The notes under the pieces are model-generated. The model saw nothing but the letters and a program-made list of their open reading frames with translations, ran no database searches and was not told where the DNA came from. Below, one piece after another: positions 19,047 through 27,012 of a stretch of 64,000 bases of DNA (its first letter is position 1; each line of letters opens with the position of its first letter). The DNA is from Tyzzerella sp. Lineage in GTDB: Bacteria; Bacillota; Clostridia; Lachnospirales; Lachnospiraceae. A program made the translations under genes and the position numbers. The stretch covers positions 22,528 to 86,527 of the forward strand of contig JAFQDE010000011.1 in assembly GCA_017416155.1 (NCBI GenBank). Reading direction: 5' to 3'.

Positions 19047-19829
19047 ATGACACAAAGAAAAAAGGAAACCGCGATAATAGTTTCACAGGAACAACTCGCA
19101 GACAACATTTTCAGCATGTGGCTTCAGACAGAGGCTTCTCAGGCTGCAAAACCAGGACAATTTATTTCCATGTACACAAGTGATGGAACAAAATTGCTTC
19201 CAAGACCAATCAGTATCTGCGAAATCGATAAAGAAAACGGCCGTCTTCGCGTGGTTTACCGCGTGACAGGTGAAAAGACAGGAACAAAGGAATTCTCTGC
19301 ATTAAAAGCCGGAGATACCATTCCGGTTATCGGACCACTTGGAAATGGATTCCCTCTTGAGAAGGCAGAGGGCAAGAAAGCATTTTTGATGGGCGGTGGA
19401 ATCGGTGTTCCTCCAATCTTAGAACTTGCAAAACAGCTTACTTGCGAGAAACAAATCGTGGTTGGTTACCGCGATGAACATACATTTTTGAAAGAGCAGT
19501 TCGAGGCAAATGGTAGCCTTTACATTTCCACAGAAGACGGAAGCGTCGGGACAAAAGGAAATGTTATGAATGCGATTGCTGAGAATGGTTTGAGTGCAAA
19601 TATCATTTACGCATGTGGTCCGACTCCAATGCTTCGCGCAATCAAGAATTACGCAGAAGAAAACGGAATCGAATGCTACATTTCCTTAGAGGAGAGAATG
19701 GCATGCGGAATCGGTGCTTGTCTTGCATGTACCTGTAAGAGCAAAGACAAAGACCATCACACAAACGTACACAACAAGCGTATCTGTAAAGATGGTCCGG
19801 TATTCTTGTCTACGGAGGTGGAAATCTAA
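19047..19829 (+). CDS. pyrK: Dihydroorotate dehydrogenase B, electron-transfer subunit
   Basis: 260 residues. PyrK passes electrons from PyrD to NAD through FAD and a [2Fe-2S] cluster. The FAD site is around RPISICEID and the NAD-binding region is MGGGIGVPPILELAKQL. The cluster cysteines are in CGIGACLACTC with a final Cys in KRICKDGPVF. It overlaps pyrD by one base, as expected for partners in one heterotetramer. Confidence 0.96.
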   Translation: MTQRKKETAIIVSQEQLADNIFSMWLQTEASQAAKPGQFISMYTSDGTKLLPRPISICEIDKENGRLRVVYRVTGEKTGTKEFSALKAGDTIPVIGPLGNGFPLEKAEGKKAFLMGGGIGVPPILELAKQLTCEKQIVVGYRDEHTFLKEQFEANGSLYISTEDGSVGTKGNVMNAIAENGLSANIIYACGPTPMLRAIKNYAEENGIECYISLEERMACGIGACLACTCKSKDKDHHTNVHNKRICKDGPVFLSTEVEI

Positions 19830-20731
19830 TGGATATGAGAGTAAATATCGCAGGCGTTGAATGGAAAAACCCTGTAACAGTGGCTTCCGGAACCTTTGGC
19901 TCAGGAGCAGAATTTGTAGATTTCGTGGATCTTAATAAATTAGGTGCAGTCACAACGAAAGGTGTTGCAAACGTACCTTGGGCAGGAAATCCGACACCGA
20001 GAGTAGCAGAGACCTACGGTGGGATGATGAATGCCATCGGACTTCAGAATCCGGGAATTGACCTTTTCTGTGAAAGAGATATCCCATTCTTGAAACAATA
20101 CGATACAAAGATTATCGTGAACGTTTGCGGTCATGCACCGGAAGAGTACTTTGCAGTAGTGGAAAGACTTGCAGATGAACCAATCGATATGATGGAAATC
20201 AACATCTCTTGCCCAAACGTAAATGCCGGATTCTTGGCATTCGGACAAGATCCAAAGCAGGTAGAGAAGTTAACTGCAGAGATTAAGAAGCGCGCAAAAC
20301 AACCGGTGATTATGAAGCTGACACCGAACGTAACGGATATTACAGAGATAGCGAAGGCTGCTGAAGCAGGCGGTGCAGATGCGGTATCACTAATCAACAC
20401 ATTGACAGGTATGAAGATTGATATCAACCGTAAGACATTTGCAATTGCAAATAAGACTGGCGGTGTATCCGGTCCTGCAATTCATCCAATTGCGGTGCGC
20501 ATGGTATACCAGGTTGCAAATGCTGTAAACATTCCAATTATCGGTATGGGCGGAATTGCAAGCGCAGAAGATGCAATCGAAATGATACTTGCCGGCGCAA
20601 GTGCAGTTGCTGTTGGAACAGCAAACTTCCATAATCCGGCAGTGACCATGGAGATTATCGATGGCATTGAGGAATATATGAAGAGAAATGGATTCAATGC
20701 TGTTAGAGAGATGGTTGGGTTGGTGAAGTAG
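19829..20731 (+). CDS. pyrD: Dihydroorotate dehydrogenase B, catalytic subunit
   Basis: 300-residue class 1B enzyme that oxidises dihydroorotate to orotate using FMN. Family features are VASGTFGSG near the N-terminus, INISCPNVNAG with the catalytic Cys typical of class 1 enzymes, and the FMN phosphate site IIGMGGIASAEDAIEM. It is translationally coupled to pyrK. Confidence 0.96.
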   Translation: MDMRVNIAGVEWKNPVTVASGTFGSGAEFVDFVDLNKLGAVTTKGVANVPWAGNPTPRVAETYGGMMNAIGLQNPGIDLFCERDIPFLKQYDTKIIVNVCGHAPEEYFAVVERLADEPIDMMEINISCPNVNAGFLAFGQDPKQVEKLTAEIKKRAKQPVIMKLTPNVTDITEIAKAAEAGGADAVSLINTLTGMKIDINRKTFAIANKTGGVSGPAIHPIAVRMVYQVANAVNIPIIGMGGIASAEDAIEMILAGASAVAVGTANFHNPAVTMEIIDGIEEYMKRNGFNAVREMVGLVK

Positions 20732-20758
20732 GATTATTATAGAAAAGGAGAGGTTTGC

Positions 20759-21073
20759 GTGATACCGGAAATTAACAAACGTGAAACAGGCATTCGATTG
20801 CGTAGAATCATGGATAAACATGGAATAAGCGTAAAAGACGTGCAGCGTTATCTTGGTCTTGGTAGTGTGCAGAGTGTCTATCATTGGCTGAATGGTATCA
20901 GCATGCCGACCGTTGATAATCTATATGCACTGAGCGAACTGTTTGGTGTATCTGTAGATGCAATGTTGTGTGGGAATAGAACATATCTTGCACCGGAAAT
21001 TCACACCAGAGCAAGCGATTGTAGAAGAATACAGTTATATTATGAAAAATTAATAAAGGCAAGAGCTGCGTAG
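20759..21073 (+). CDS. Small XRE-type helix-turn-helix protein
   Basis: 104 residues starting at GTG with an AAAGGAGAGG site just upstream. The HTH spans ~8-65 (GIRLRRIMDKHGISVKDVQ ... SVYHWLNGISMPTVDNL), followed by a short Tyr/Arg-rich tail. Two other proteins here (28998-29333 and 32369-32623) share the same layout, including an aromatic-W/Y plus PT(V/I)D(N/H)L block, so they form one local family. A regulator of unknown target; this gene marks the start of the accessory region. Confidence 0.7.
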   Translation: MIPEINKRETGIRLRRIMDKHGISVKDVQRYLGLGSVQSVYHWLNGISMPTVDNLYALSELFGVSVDAMLCGNRTYLAPEIHTRASDCRRIQLYYEKLIKARAA

Positions 21074-21106
21074 AATTATACTACAAGTTCAATGACAAAC
21101 AATGAG

Positions 21107-21151
21107 TTCCTCCTTTAGAATAGTATTTGAGATACTAATTCAAAGGAGGAA
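21107..21151 (+). promoter_or_regulatory. Inverted repeat burying the ribosome binding site of the ORF6N gene
   Basis: Two 20-nt arms (21107-21126 and 21132-21151) pair at about 17 positions around a 5-nt loop. The 5' arm starts TTCCTCCTTT and the 3' arm ends AAAGGAGGAA, so the whole AAAGGAGG site is inside the stem. This predicts translational repression, or a DNA operator of the same symmetry. Confidence 0.55.
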
Positions 21152-21158
21152 TTTTTAT

Positions 21159-22157
21159 ATGGAAGAAAAAACTACAAAAGAACTGTCACCGCAGGAAAGT
21201 AAACAATTACCCGATATAGAGATATCAGAGGTTACGATTAAAAACTTAATACATGTGGTTCGTGGACAGCAAGTGATGTTAGATAGTGATTTAGCAATGT
21301 TATATGGCGTGGAGACAAAAAATCTTAATAAAGCGATGAAGAGAAATGAAAAACGATTTCCAGAAGATTTTTGTTTTCAATTAACCAAGGAAGAATATGA
21401 ATACTTGAAGTTCCAAATTGGAACTTCAAGTTTGCAAGATATCGAAGTGTTATATGAACATGGTGGAAGAAGAAAACTACCATATGTTTATACAGAACAA
21501 GGAATTGCTATGCTGTCAGCAGTATTAAGAAGTGATATTGCTATTAAAGTTAGTGTTCGCATAATGCAAATTTTTGTAGAATTAAGGCGATATTTTGCAC
21601 AAGGAACATTTCTAATAGAAAAGGTGAATGATTTAGAAATAAACCAGATTGAGGAGAGAATATGGAGAAAACAACACGAAGAAAATACAGAGAAACGGTT
21701 TGAAGAGGTTTTCGATTACATAGCAGAACACAAGGAATCAAATCAAAAAATCTTTTTCGACGGACAGATATATGATGCTTTTAGTCTGCTAGTCGATTTG
21801 GTATCTCGAGCAGAGAAAAAACTGATATTAGTAGATAACTATGTTGATGTAGAGACGTTGAATATATTGGCGAAAAAGAAAACAGGCGTGGAAGTTGCTA
21901 TATATACATCTAAAAAGACAAAATTATCGAAAGTGGATATCGAAAATTTCAACAAACAATACCCGACAATGGAAGTGAAATACACAGAAGTATTCCACGA
22001 TAGGTTTTTGATTCTTGATGACGAATGTGCGTATCACATAGGTGCGTCCATTAAAGATGCGGGAAAAAAGTGCTTTGGCATCAATAAAATTGAAGATATT
22101 GGGATAGTAAGAGACATCATGGAACGTCTGGGATTCGAAACGGAGGGAGCAATTTAA
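21159..22157 (+). CDS. ORF6N-domain protein with C-terminal phospholipase-D-like region
   Basis: 332 residues. The ORF6N DNA-binding domain, common in phages and mobile elements, spans ~20-115 (VMLDSDLAMLYGVETKNLNKAMKRN ... RFPEDFCFQLT). A Glu-rich helical linker follows, then a region with HDRFLILDD and YHIGASIKDAG that resembles one half of a PLD/nuclease-like site (HxK-type motif degenerate). The start at 21159 follows AAAGGAGG. The stop overlaps the next ATG by one base. Confidence 0.78.
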   Translation: MEEKTTKELSPQESKQLPDIEISEVTIKNLIHVVRGQQVMLDSDLAMLYGVETKNLNKAMKRNEKRFPEDFCFQLTKEEYEYLKFQIGTSSLQDIEVLYEHGGRRKLPYVYTEQGIAMLSAVLRSDIAIKVSVRIMQIFVELRRYFAQGTFLIEKVNDLEINQIEERIWRKQHEENTEKRFEEVFDYIAEHKESNQKIFFDGQIYDAFSLLVDLVSRAEKKLILVDNYVDVETLNILAKKKTGVEVAIYTSKKTKLSKVDIENFNKQYPTMEVKYTEVFHDRFLILDDECAYHIGASIKDAGKKCFGINKIEDIGIVRDIMERLGFETEGAI

Positions 22158-22912
22158 TGATATACATAACAGGAGATTGTCATGGTAACTTTGAACGTTT
22201 TAATAACAGCATATTTCCGGAACAAGAAGACATGACAAAGGATGATTTTGTTATTATCTGTGGAGATTTTGGTGGTATATGGCATAAGGATGTGGAAAGC
22301 GAGCAGGAAACCATGATTTTAGATTGGTTGGAGTGTAAGCCGTTTACCACACTCTTTGTATGTGGAAATCACGAAAACTTTGACAGATTATATAGTTATC
22401 CAGTAGAAGAATGGAATGGCGGCAAGGTTCACAAAATCAGACCGTCAGTGATTCATCTGATGAGAGGGCAAGTTTTTACACTTGATGGCAAAAAAATCTT
22501 CACTTTTGGTGGCGCAAGCAGCCATGATATAGATGGCGGAATCTTGGAATTAGATGATCCGTATTTTAAGAAAAAGAAAAGAGAGTTGGACAGGAACTGG
22601 GAACTGTATCGCATCAATCATCTGAGCTGGTGGAAAGAAGAATTGCCATCCGAAGAAGAAATGGAAGAGGGACAAAAGAATCTGGAGGCGAATCAAAATG
22701 CTGTTGATTTTATAGTGTCGCATTGTTGTGCATCCAGTACACTTGCATTATTGAGTAATGGAACGTACAAACCGGATATCTTAACGGCATATTTTGAAGA
22801 GTTACGACAAAAGGTAAAATTTAAGAAGTGGTTTTTCGGGCATTTTCATGGTAATATGAATGTAAATGCAGAAGAGATTCTTTTGTATGAGCAAATCATT
22901 CGAATTGCGTAA
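22157..22912 (+). CDS. Metallophosphoesterase
   Basis: 251-residue calcineurin-like phosphoesterase. The metal-binding blocks appear in order: GDCHGN (~7-12), GDFGG, GNHENFDRL and GHFHGN near the C-terminus. The substrate is unknown. It is coupled to the ORF6N gene by a one-base overlap, a combination seen in mobile regions; a joint nucleic-acid role is inference. Confidence 0.85.
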   Translation: MIYITGDCHGNFERFNNSIFPEQEDMTKDDFVIICGDFGGIWHKDVESEQETMILDWLECKPFTTLFVCGNHENFDRLYSYPVEEWNGGKVHKIRPSVIHLMRGQVFTLDGKKIFTFGGASSHDIDGGILELDDPYFKKKKRELDRNWELYRINHLSWWKEELPSEEEMEEGQKNLEANQNAVDFIVSHCCASSTLALLSNGTYKPDILTAYFEELRQKVKFKKWFFGHFHGNMNVNAEEILLYEQIIRIA

Positions 22913-22935
22913 GTATAATTTAAGGAGGAGACGAA

Positions 22936-23286
22936 ATGTTAGTATTAGTTTATAGAAAATGTAGCACTTGTCAGAAGGCGTTGAAATGGTTAGAGGAACA
23001 CAATGTAGAATTTGATGAGCGTCCAATTGTGGAAGAGAATCCAACTTACGAAGAATTAAAGACATGGTACGCCAAGAGCGGAATGCCATTGAAAAAGTTT
23101 TTTAATACAAGTGGACTGTTATATAAAGACATGGGATTAAAAGACAAACTTCCTACCATGTCAGAGGATGAGCAATTAAAACTATTAGCTACAAATGGTA
23201 TGTTAGTAAAGAGACCATTGGTTGTGGGAGATGATTTTGTTCTGACTGGATTTAGAGAAAAAGAGTGGGAAGAAAAACTTAGATGA
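22936..23286 (+). CDS. ArsC/Spx-family thioredoxin-fold protein
   Basis: 116 residues with the thioredoxin-like fold of ArsC/Spx/YffB proteins. A CSTC redox motif is at residues 9-12 (YRKCSTCQKALKWLEEH), and the typical KRPLVVGDDFVLTGF segment lies near the end. It may be an arsenate-reductase-like or other thiol oxidoreductase; no ars genes are nearby, so arsenate is not implied. GGAGG precedes the start. Confidence 0.85.
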   Translation: MLVLVYRKCSTCQKALKWLEEHNVEFDERPIVEENPTYEELKTWYAKSGMPLKKFFNTSGLLYKDMGLKDKLPTMSEDEQLKLLATNGMLVKRPLVVGDDFVLTGFREKEWEEKLR

Positions 23287-23437
23287 CTAATGTAGACATG
23301 TTCTGTTATTTGTGCTAATCTAAGAGAGCAATGCAGGACAAATCTATTAGCATTTCAATGTATATTAAAAAATTATATTATTTTAATTTACCCTAGTACA
23401 ATATAATATGGTTTATAGTTCTTTTCTCAAAATTAGA

Positions 23438-23469
23438 TTGACATATTTTCGGGAAAAGGGTAGTATAAT
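23438..23469 (+). promoter_or_regulatory. Promoter upstream of a probable non-coding RNA
   Basis: -35 TTGACA at 23438-23443 with TAGTAT 17 nt later, or the better TATAAT at 23464-23469 with a long 20-nt spacing. Predicted transcription start is near 23473. Bases 23287-23437 upstream are AT-rich with no gene that I can support. Confidence 0.5.
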
Positions 23470-23472
23470 TAT

Positions 23473-23641
23473 ATAGATGGCAACAAGAGTGTCGTCTGAG
23501 TGATGATGCAAAGTATTGTTTCAAGAGGCTGTACTTTGTTAGCTCTATAAGGGTTGTACATTTACCACAACTTGAATAGGTAAAATATTGCTGAAAGAAA
23601 ATGTTCAAGGAAAGTCCTGTTATGATACAGGGCTTTCTTTT
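23473..23641 (+). ncRNA. Candidate ~170-nt structured RNA
   Basis: The ~400-bp space before the PBECR4 gene holds a promoter, a non-coding stretch and a strong terminator, with no convincing open frame. Nested complementary segments (TTCAAG ~23519 with CTTGAA ~23571, flanked by GCAA-AGTATT and AATATTGC) suggest one long bulged hairpin. GTTGT/ACAAC forms a second stem. I do not recognise a known RNA family; a 6S-like RNA or an antitoxin RNA for the downstream gene are possibilities. Confidence 0.45.
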
Positions 23642-23643
23642 TA
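23611..23643 (+). terminator. Terminator of the candidate RNA
   Basis: Stem AAAGTCCTGT / ACAGGGCTTT (one G-U pair), 6-nt loop, then a T-rich tail. It separates the candidate RNA from the PBECR4 gene, as in loci where an upstream RNA is transcribed in excess of the following message. Confidence 0.8.
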
Positions 23644-23684
23644 TTTCTGCTTGCAATAAGAAAACATACAAAGGAGGAATATAG

Positions 23685-24260
23685 ATGCATAATATTTATG
23701 ATTGTGTAGATGCTTTCAGCAGACTTTTAGATAAGCAATATAAAATAGTGGTTGGTAGAAAAGGTGTGGCAAGGACATTATATATTAATTTTGCAAAAAG
23801 CGATTGTTTTCATCTGATGGGACTTCAATATTTAAAAGATAGAGAAGAGCTGAACAAAGATAGGGCAAAAATTTTTGATGAAATAAAAGATAGAAAGATC
23901 GATGCAGGACATATTGAGAAGTCGTCATTTTATGGAAAAATACAAGACAGAATAGATATGTTACCTATGTTAGAAATGTTGTTTGATAGTAATGATACAA
24001 TATTTAAATATAATAGTCATCAAAACTCATTTTCAATGATTCAAGCCGATTATTTGATGAAGAATACAATAGAAATGAAAAATATTTTTGTTTTTCTATC
24101 ACAGGAGAGTGACAATGAATATTTTTGTCGTTCGTTTTTTGCACAAGATAAAGTAGACTATAGTGCGAATCAATCAAAGTGGACGCTATTATATAAAGAG
24201 AAAATAGATAAGAGTTCTGGAGAAAAAGAGATTCTTTATGACAGACTGAAGAAATCGTAA
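23685..24260 (+). CDS. PBECR4-like nuclease-domain protein
   Basis: 191 residues matching the PBECR4 class (phage barnase/EndoU/colicin-E5/RelE-like nuclease 4) as I remember it. Features are FHLMGLQYLKDREELN, the SSFYGKIQDRIDMLPMLE helix, DSNDTIFKYN, ADYLMKN, YFCRSFF and the end block WTLLYKEKIDKSSG. Related domains are predicted RNases in phage and polymorphic toxins, but here the domain stands alone without a delivery module. AAAGGAGG precedes the start. There is no adjacent protein antitoxin, only the upstream RNA. Confidence 0.68.
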   Translation: MHNIYDCVDAFSRLLDKQYKIVVGRKGVARTLYINFAKSDCFHLMGLQYLKDREELNKDRAKIFDEIKDRKIDAGHIEKSSFYGKIQDRIDMLPMLEMLFDSNDTIFKYNSHQNSFSMIQADYLMKNTIEMKNIFVFLSQESDNEYFCRSFFAQDKVDYSANQSKWTLLYKEKIDKSSGEKEILYDRLKKS

Positions 24261-24307
24261 TAAACTTTTGTGGTTGAATGGAATATACTACATCGGAGGT
24301 GTTTTTT

Positions 24308-24748
24308 ATGTTTTCGATGATTCAATCTATGCCATATGCAGGTGCTAAGATATCCGGCAACTCTATGTACCCTGAGATAGAGGGAGAAGTTTCATTTTAT
24401 GAGATGTATGGTGGGACGTTAGTAGTAGCAACTGTCAAAAATCTGCCGAATGGAAATGGTTTTCACGCATTTCATATACATGATGGCAGTAGTTGCGAAC
24501 CGGGAAGAGAAGGTGGACATTACAATCCCACCAATCAACCACATCCTCAGCACGCGGGCGATATGCCACCGCTTTTAGCAAATCAGGGGACAGCATTCAG
24601 TGCGTTCTATACAGACCGATTCTATCCAGAGGATATCGTGGGAAAAGTGGTTGTGATTCATGCCATGCCGGATGATTTTAAAAGTCAGCCTTCGGGAAAT
24701 CCGGGAAGCATGATAGCATGTGGAGAAATTAAGGGAAAAGACACATAA
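24308..24748 (+). CDS. Copper/zinc superoxide dismutase-family protein
   Basis: 146 residues with the SOD1 beta-barrel pattern: GFHAFHIHDGSSC (copper His ligands and the disulfide Cys), GGHYNPTNQPHPQHAGDMPPL (zinc loop) and VVVIHAMPDDF (late His and Asp). No signal peptide, so it is apparently cytoplasmic, which is unusual for this family in anaerobes but common in clostridial genomes. The start at 24308 is chosen for the GGAGG site; an upstream ATG at 24278 lacks one. Confidence 0.85.
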   Translation: MFSMIQSMPYAGAKISGNSMYPEIEGEVSFYEMYGGTLVVATVKNLPNGNGFHAFHIHDGSSCEPGREGGHYNPTNQPHPQHAGDMPPLLANQGTAFSAFYTDRFYPEDIVGKVVVIHAMPDDFKSQPSGNPGSMIACGEIKGKDT

Positions 24749-24867
24749 ATACAGCGATGCAACTTCAAGTGGCAGAGAAAATTAAAGTTGCAAACGCAAG
24801 TTGGTAGAAAAAATATCTTTGCAACGATAGGATATCACTGTAAAATAAATACAGGAGGTGCATTGAT

Positions 24868-25773
24868 ATGGCATTTAACGAAAATCTACAGAACCTAAGA
24901 AAAATGAAAGGAATGTCGCAAGAACAGCTTGCCGAGCAATTGGGTGTGTCAAGACAAGCGATTTCAAAATATGAGAGTGGAAATGGATATCCAGAGACTG
25001 AGAAATTGATTGCGATATGTGAAATTTTCGATTGTAGCATGGACGTTCTCATAAAAGGAAAGATAACTGTGGATTCAACCGGTGAAAAAAAGAAGTATGA
25101 AAATCTTCAAAATAAATTTAGCAAAGGAATTGCTCTTGGAGTGGGGATTATTCTACTAGGTGTCACGATTCTTCTCGGCTTTGCGGGAGTAGCAAATGCA
25201 GCAACTACGGCAGCGTTGGAAGAACGATATGCAATCATGGGTGTCATTGTTCTTCTCTGTTGCATCTTAATTGCAGTTCCAACATTTATAATGCTTGGTA
25301 TAGAGGAAGAAAATTTTGATAAGAAATATCCACAATTACCACATTTTTATACGGAGGAAGAAGTAGAGAAGTTTGACAAGAAATTTGTTAAAGCCATTGC
25401 ATTGGGTGTGGCTTTAATCTTAGTTGGCGTGATTGCAATGATTGCTTTGTACGGATTGAGAATGGTTGGAGAAGAAAGCACAATGCCGACAGTGATTCTA
25501 ATGGGATGTGTAACGATTGCAGTTCCAATCTTTACATACTTCGGAATCCAAAAAGAAAAATACGATATTGAGAAATATAATCGAATGCATTCGGAAGAAG
25601 GTAAGACAAGAGAAGAAAAGTCTGGGAAAATCTGTGGTGTTATCATGCTCACAGCAACCGCGATATTTCTAGCGAGCGGATGGGTTTTTGATTTATGGAA
25701 AATGAATTGGGTAATATTTCCGATTGGCGGAATTCTTTGTGGAATTGTTTCAACCATATTTGAAAAAGAATAA
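24868..25773 (+). CDS. XRE-family regulator with C-terminal membrane domain
   Basis: 301 residues. A canonical HTH is at ~6-60 (LRKMKGMSQEQLAEQLGVSRQAISKYESG), followed by a linker and about six hydrophobic segments (near 88-108, 122-143, 175-197, 207-225, 258-276 and 280-297). Such HTH-membrane proteins are thought to respond to envelope or antimicrobial stress. A promoter TTGCAA-16-TAAAAT lies upstream, and the gene ends at a bidirectional terminator. Confidence 0.85.
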   Translation: MAFNENLQNLRKMKGMSQEQLAEQLGVSRQAISKYESGNGYPETEKLIAICEIFDCSMDVLIKGKITVDSTGEKKKYENLQNKFSKGIALGVGIILLGVTILLGFAGVANAATTAALEERYAIMGVIVLLCCILIAVPTFIMLGIEEENFDKKYPQLPHFYTEEEVEKFDKKFVKAIALGVALILVGVIAMIALYGLRMVGEESTMPTVILMGCVTIAVPIFTYFGIQKEKYDIEKYNRMHSEEGKTREEKSGKICGVIMLTATAIFLASGWVFDLWKMNWVIFPIGGILCGIVSTIFEKE

Positions 25774-25789
25774 TAATAAATGTAAAAAT

Positions 25790-25824
25790 GGAGTGATGTA
25801 TCATGACGTACATCACTCCGTTTT
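25790..25824. terminator. Bidirectional terminator
   Basis: 11-bp perfect stem GGAGTGATGTA / TACATCACTCC with an 8-nt loop. It has T-rich tails on both strands and lies between the convergent genes 24868-25773 (+) and 25830-26042 (-). Confidence 0.9.
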
Positions 25825-25829
25825 GAATT

Positions 25830-26042
25830 CTAGAACGTTTTGTCACGTGTTTCGCTGAGACTGTTTACGAATTGCTCCATATCTGTGCGTGTGTGCATCT
25901 GGCGGCTTCTTTCTACAGTAGCCTGTTTCTGTGCATCCGTCATGTTAGCAAATGCCACCATGGATTTTGCATTTGCTGCGAGAGAAAGACCGAAACCGAT
26001 TGGCATTTCGCCACCTTCACCGATATTCCATTTGTTGTCCAT
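25830..26042 (-). CDS. Conserved small protein of unknown function
   Basis: 70 residues beginning MDNKWNIGEGGEMPIGFGLSL, followed by a helical AFANMTDAQKQATVE segment and an RSRQMHT...FVNSLSETRDK tail. I recognise this as a short protein recurrent in Clostridia but know no function. ATG at 26042 with AGGATGG upstream is preferred over the ATG at 26054, which overlaps that site. Confidence 0.65.
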   Translation of the reverse strand: MDNKWNIGEGGEMPIGFGLSLAANAKSMVAFANMTDAQKQATVERSRQMHTRTDMEQFVNSLSETRDKTF

Positions 26043-26114
26043 AATGAGTACCATCCTATCTGTATTTTGCGTTGTAATAAATATTTTGTAAAAATTTCAT
26101 AATTTTATACAAGT

Positions 26115-26130
26115 GTCCTGAATTCGGGAC
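26115..26130 (+). promoter_or_regulatory. Near-palindromic element GTCCTGAATTCGGGAC
   Basis: A near-palindrome 60 bp upstream of the gene at 26190, followed by a -10-like TATGAT. A very similar element, GTCCTGATTTTGGGAC, occurs at 30425-30440 before another small accessory gene, also followed by -10-like sequence. This suggests a shared operator. Confidence 0.4.
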
Positions 26131-26189
26131 TTAAGAAACAGTATGATAAGAATCAGAAAAGAAAATTTTATTATACGGGAGAGAAAACT

Positions 26190-26819
26190 ATGGGAGAAAA
26201 ATTGTATTACATCACGGACACATATGGTTCTTTTTACGGAATGAACCAATTAAACAAATTAGTTGCTGTTTCAGATATTCAGAATGCCACAAAATTTACT
26301 TTGATAAAGGCAACTAACGTTATTCAAAACATGATAAAACCAATGCAAAGATATCAATTCGTACTAAGAGAAGCGACAACAGAAGAAGGAAAAGAACCTG
26401 AATATGTCGAAGTGAGTGAGGACGAATGTTATCATACGAGATTCGATAATATGGATACGGATTGGAACGGCTATATGGAAGATTTGATAAGTTTTTGCTC
26501 GCAGTTGTCTCAGTATCAAACGAATCTAAATTTCATGTTATCGGAAGTAGATAAAGAGATATGTGACCTTATGCATTACATCGAATTTTATAATTTGGAT
26601 GCAGCAAAGGGATACAAAATGTACAAGATGTTGAAAGATTGTAGGTTGCGTAGGAGAAAGATCAAAGATGAACGCGAGAAGGTAAGTGCAGCAATACAAG
26701 CGGTTGGCAATTTAGAATTTGTTGAAAAGATTAAAGCTTGTTTGTGTCAAATGAAAGGTTTGGACAAACGAAAATATACGCCGAGGATATTGGATGAGTT
26801 GTTTGAAGAAGCATCGTAA
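26190..26819 (+). CDS. Hypothetical accessory protein
   Basis: 209 residues, not recognised. It is hydrophilic, with no signal peptide or membrane segment. The N-terminal ~100 residues look alpha/beta (YYITDTYGSFYGMNQLNK) with an acidic stretch. The C-terminal half is helical, with a basic RLRRRKIKDEREKVSAAIQ segment suggesting a coiled coil. The start has GGAGAG at proper distance. It sits among XRE regulators and a WYL regulator, so probably mobile cargo. Confidence 0.6.
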   Translation: MGEKLYYITDTYGSFYGMNQLNKLVAVSDIQNATKFTLIKATNVIQNMIKPMQRYQFVLREATTEEGKEPEYVEVSEDECYHTRFDNMDTDWNGYMEDLISFCSQLSQYQTNLNFMLSEVDKEICDLMHYIEFYNLDAAKGYKMYKMLKDCRLRRRKIKDEREKVSAAIQAVGNLEFVEKIKACLCQMKGLDKRKYTPRILDELFEEAS

Positions 26820-26837
26820 GGAATGGAAGGAGAGAAA

Positions 26838-26939
26838 ATGATGAAGGTTAGAAATTTTGTATCGGATTTAGCAGTATGCAGTTTGCCAATGATGTTTATA
26901 GTTTTGATGATGGTGCATTGGTTTGCATTTGGATACTAG
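26838..26939 (+). CDS. 33-residue membrane peptide (possible)
   Basis: A short frame with a GGAGAG ribosome site encodes a peptide with one hydrophobic stretch (PMMFIVLMMVHWFAF). It begins 18 bp after the preceding gene and reads as a single-pass micro-protein. Size and composition are compatible with a type I toxin-like peptide or a chance frame; there is no other evidence. Confidence 0.35.
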   Translation: MMKVRNFVSDLAVCSLPMMFIVLMMVHWFAFGY

Positions 26940-27012
26940 GAAGATTGTCATATCACGAGTAGTATGCTAAAATCATTTGTAAGAAAATACCAAAATAGTG
27001 TGCGAGGTAAAT

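Noticed and set aside
23473-23641. Calling the RNA 6S or tmRNA
   Set aside because: No tmRNA tag frame or SRP-like motif, and the 6S-like bulged hairpin is too loosely matched by eye to name the family.
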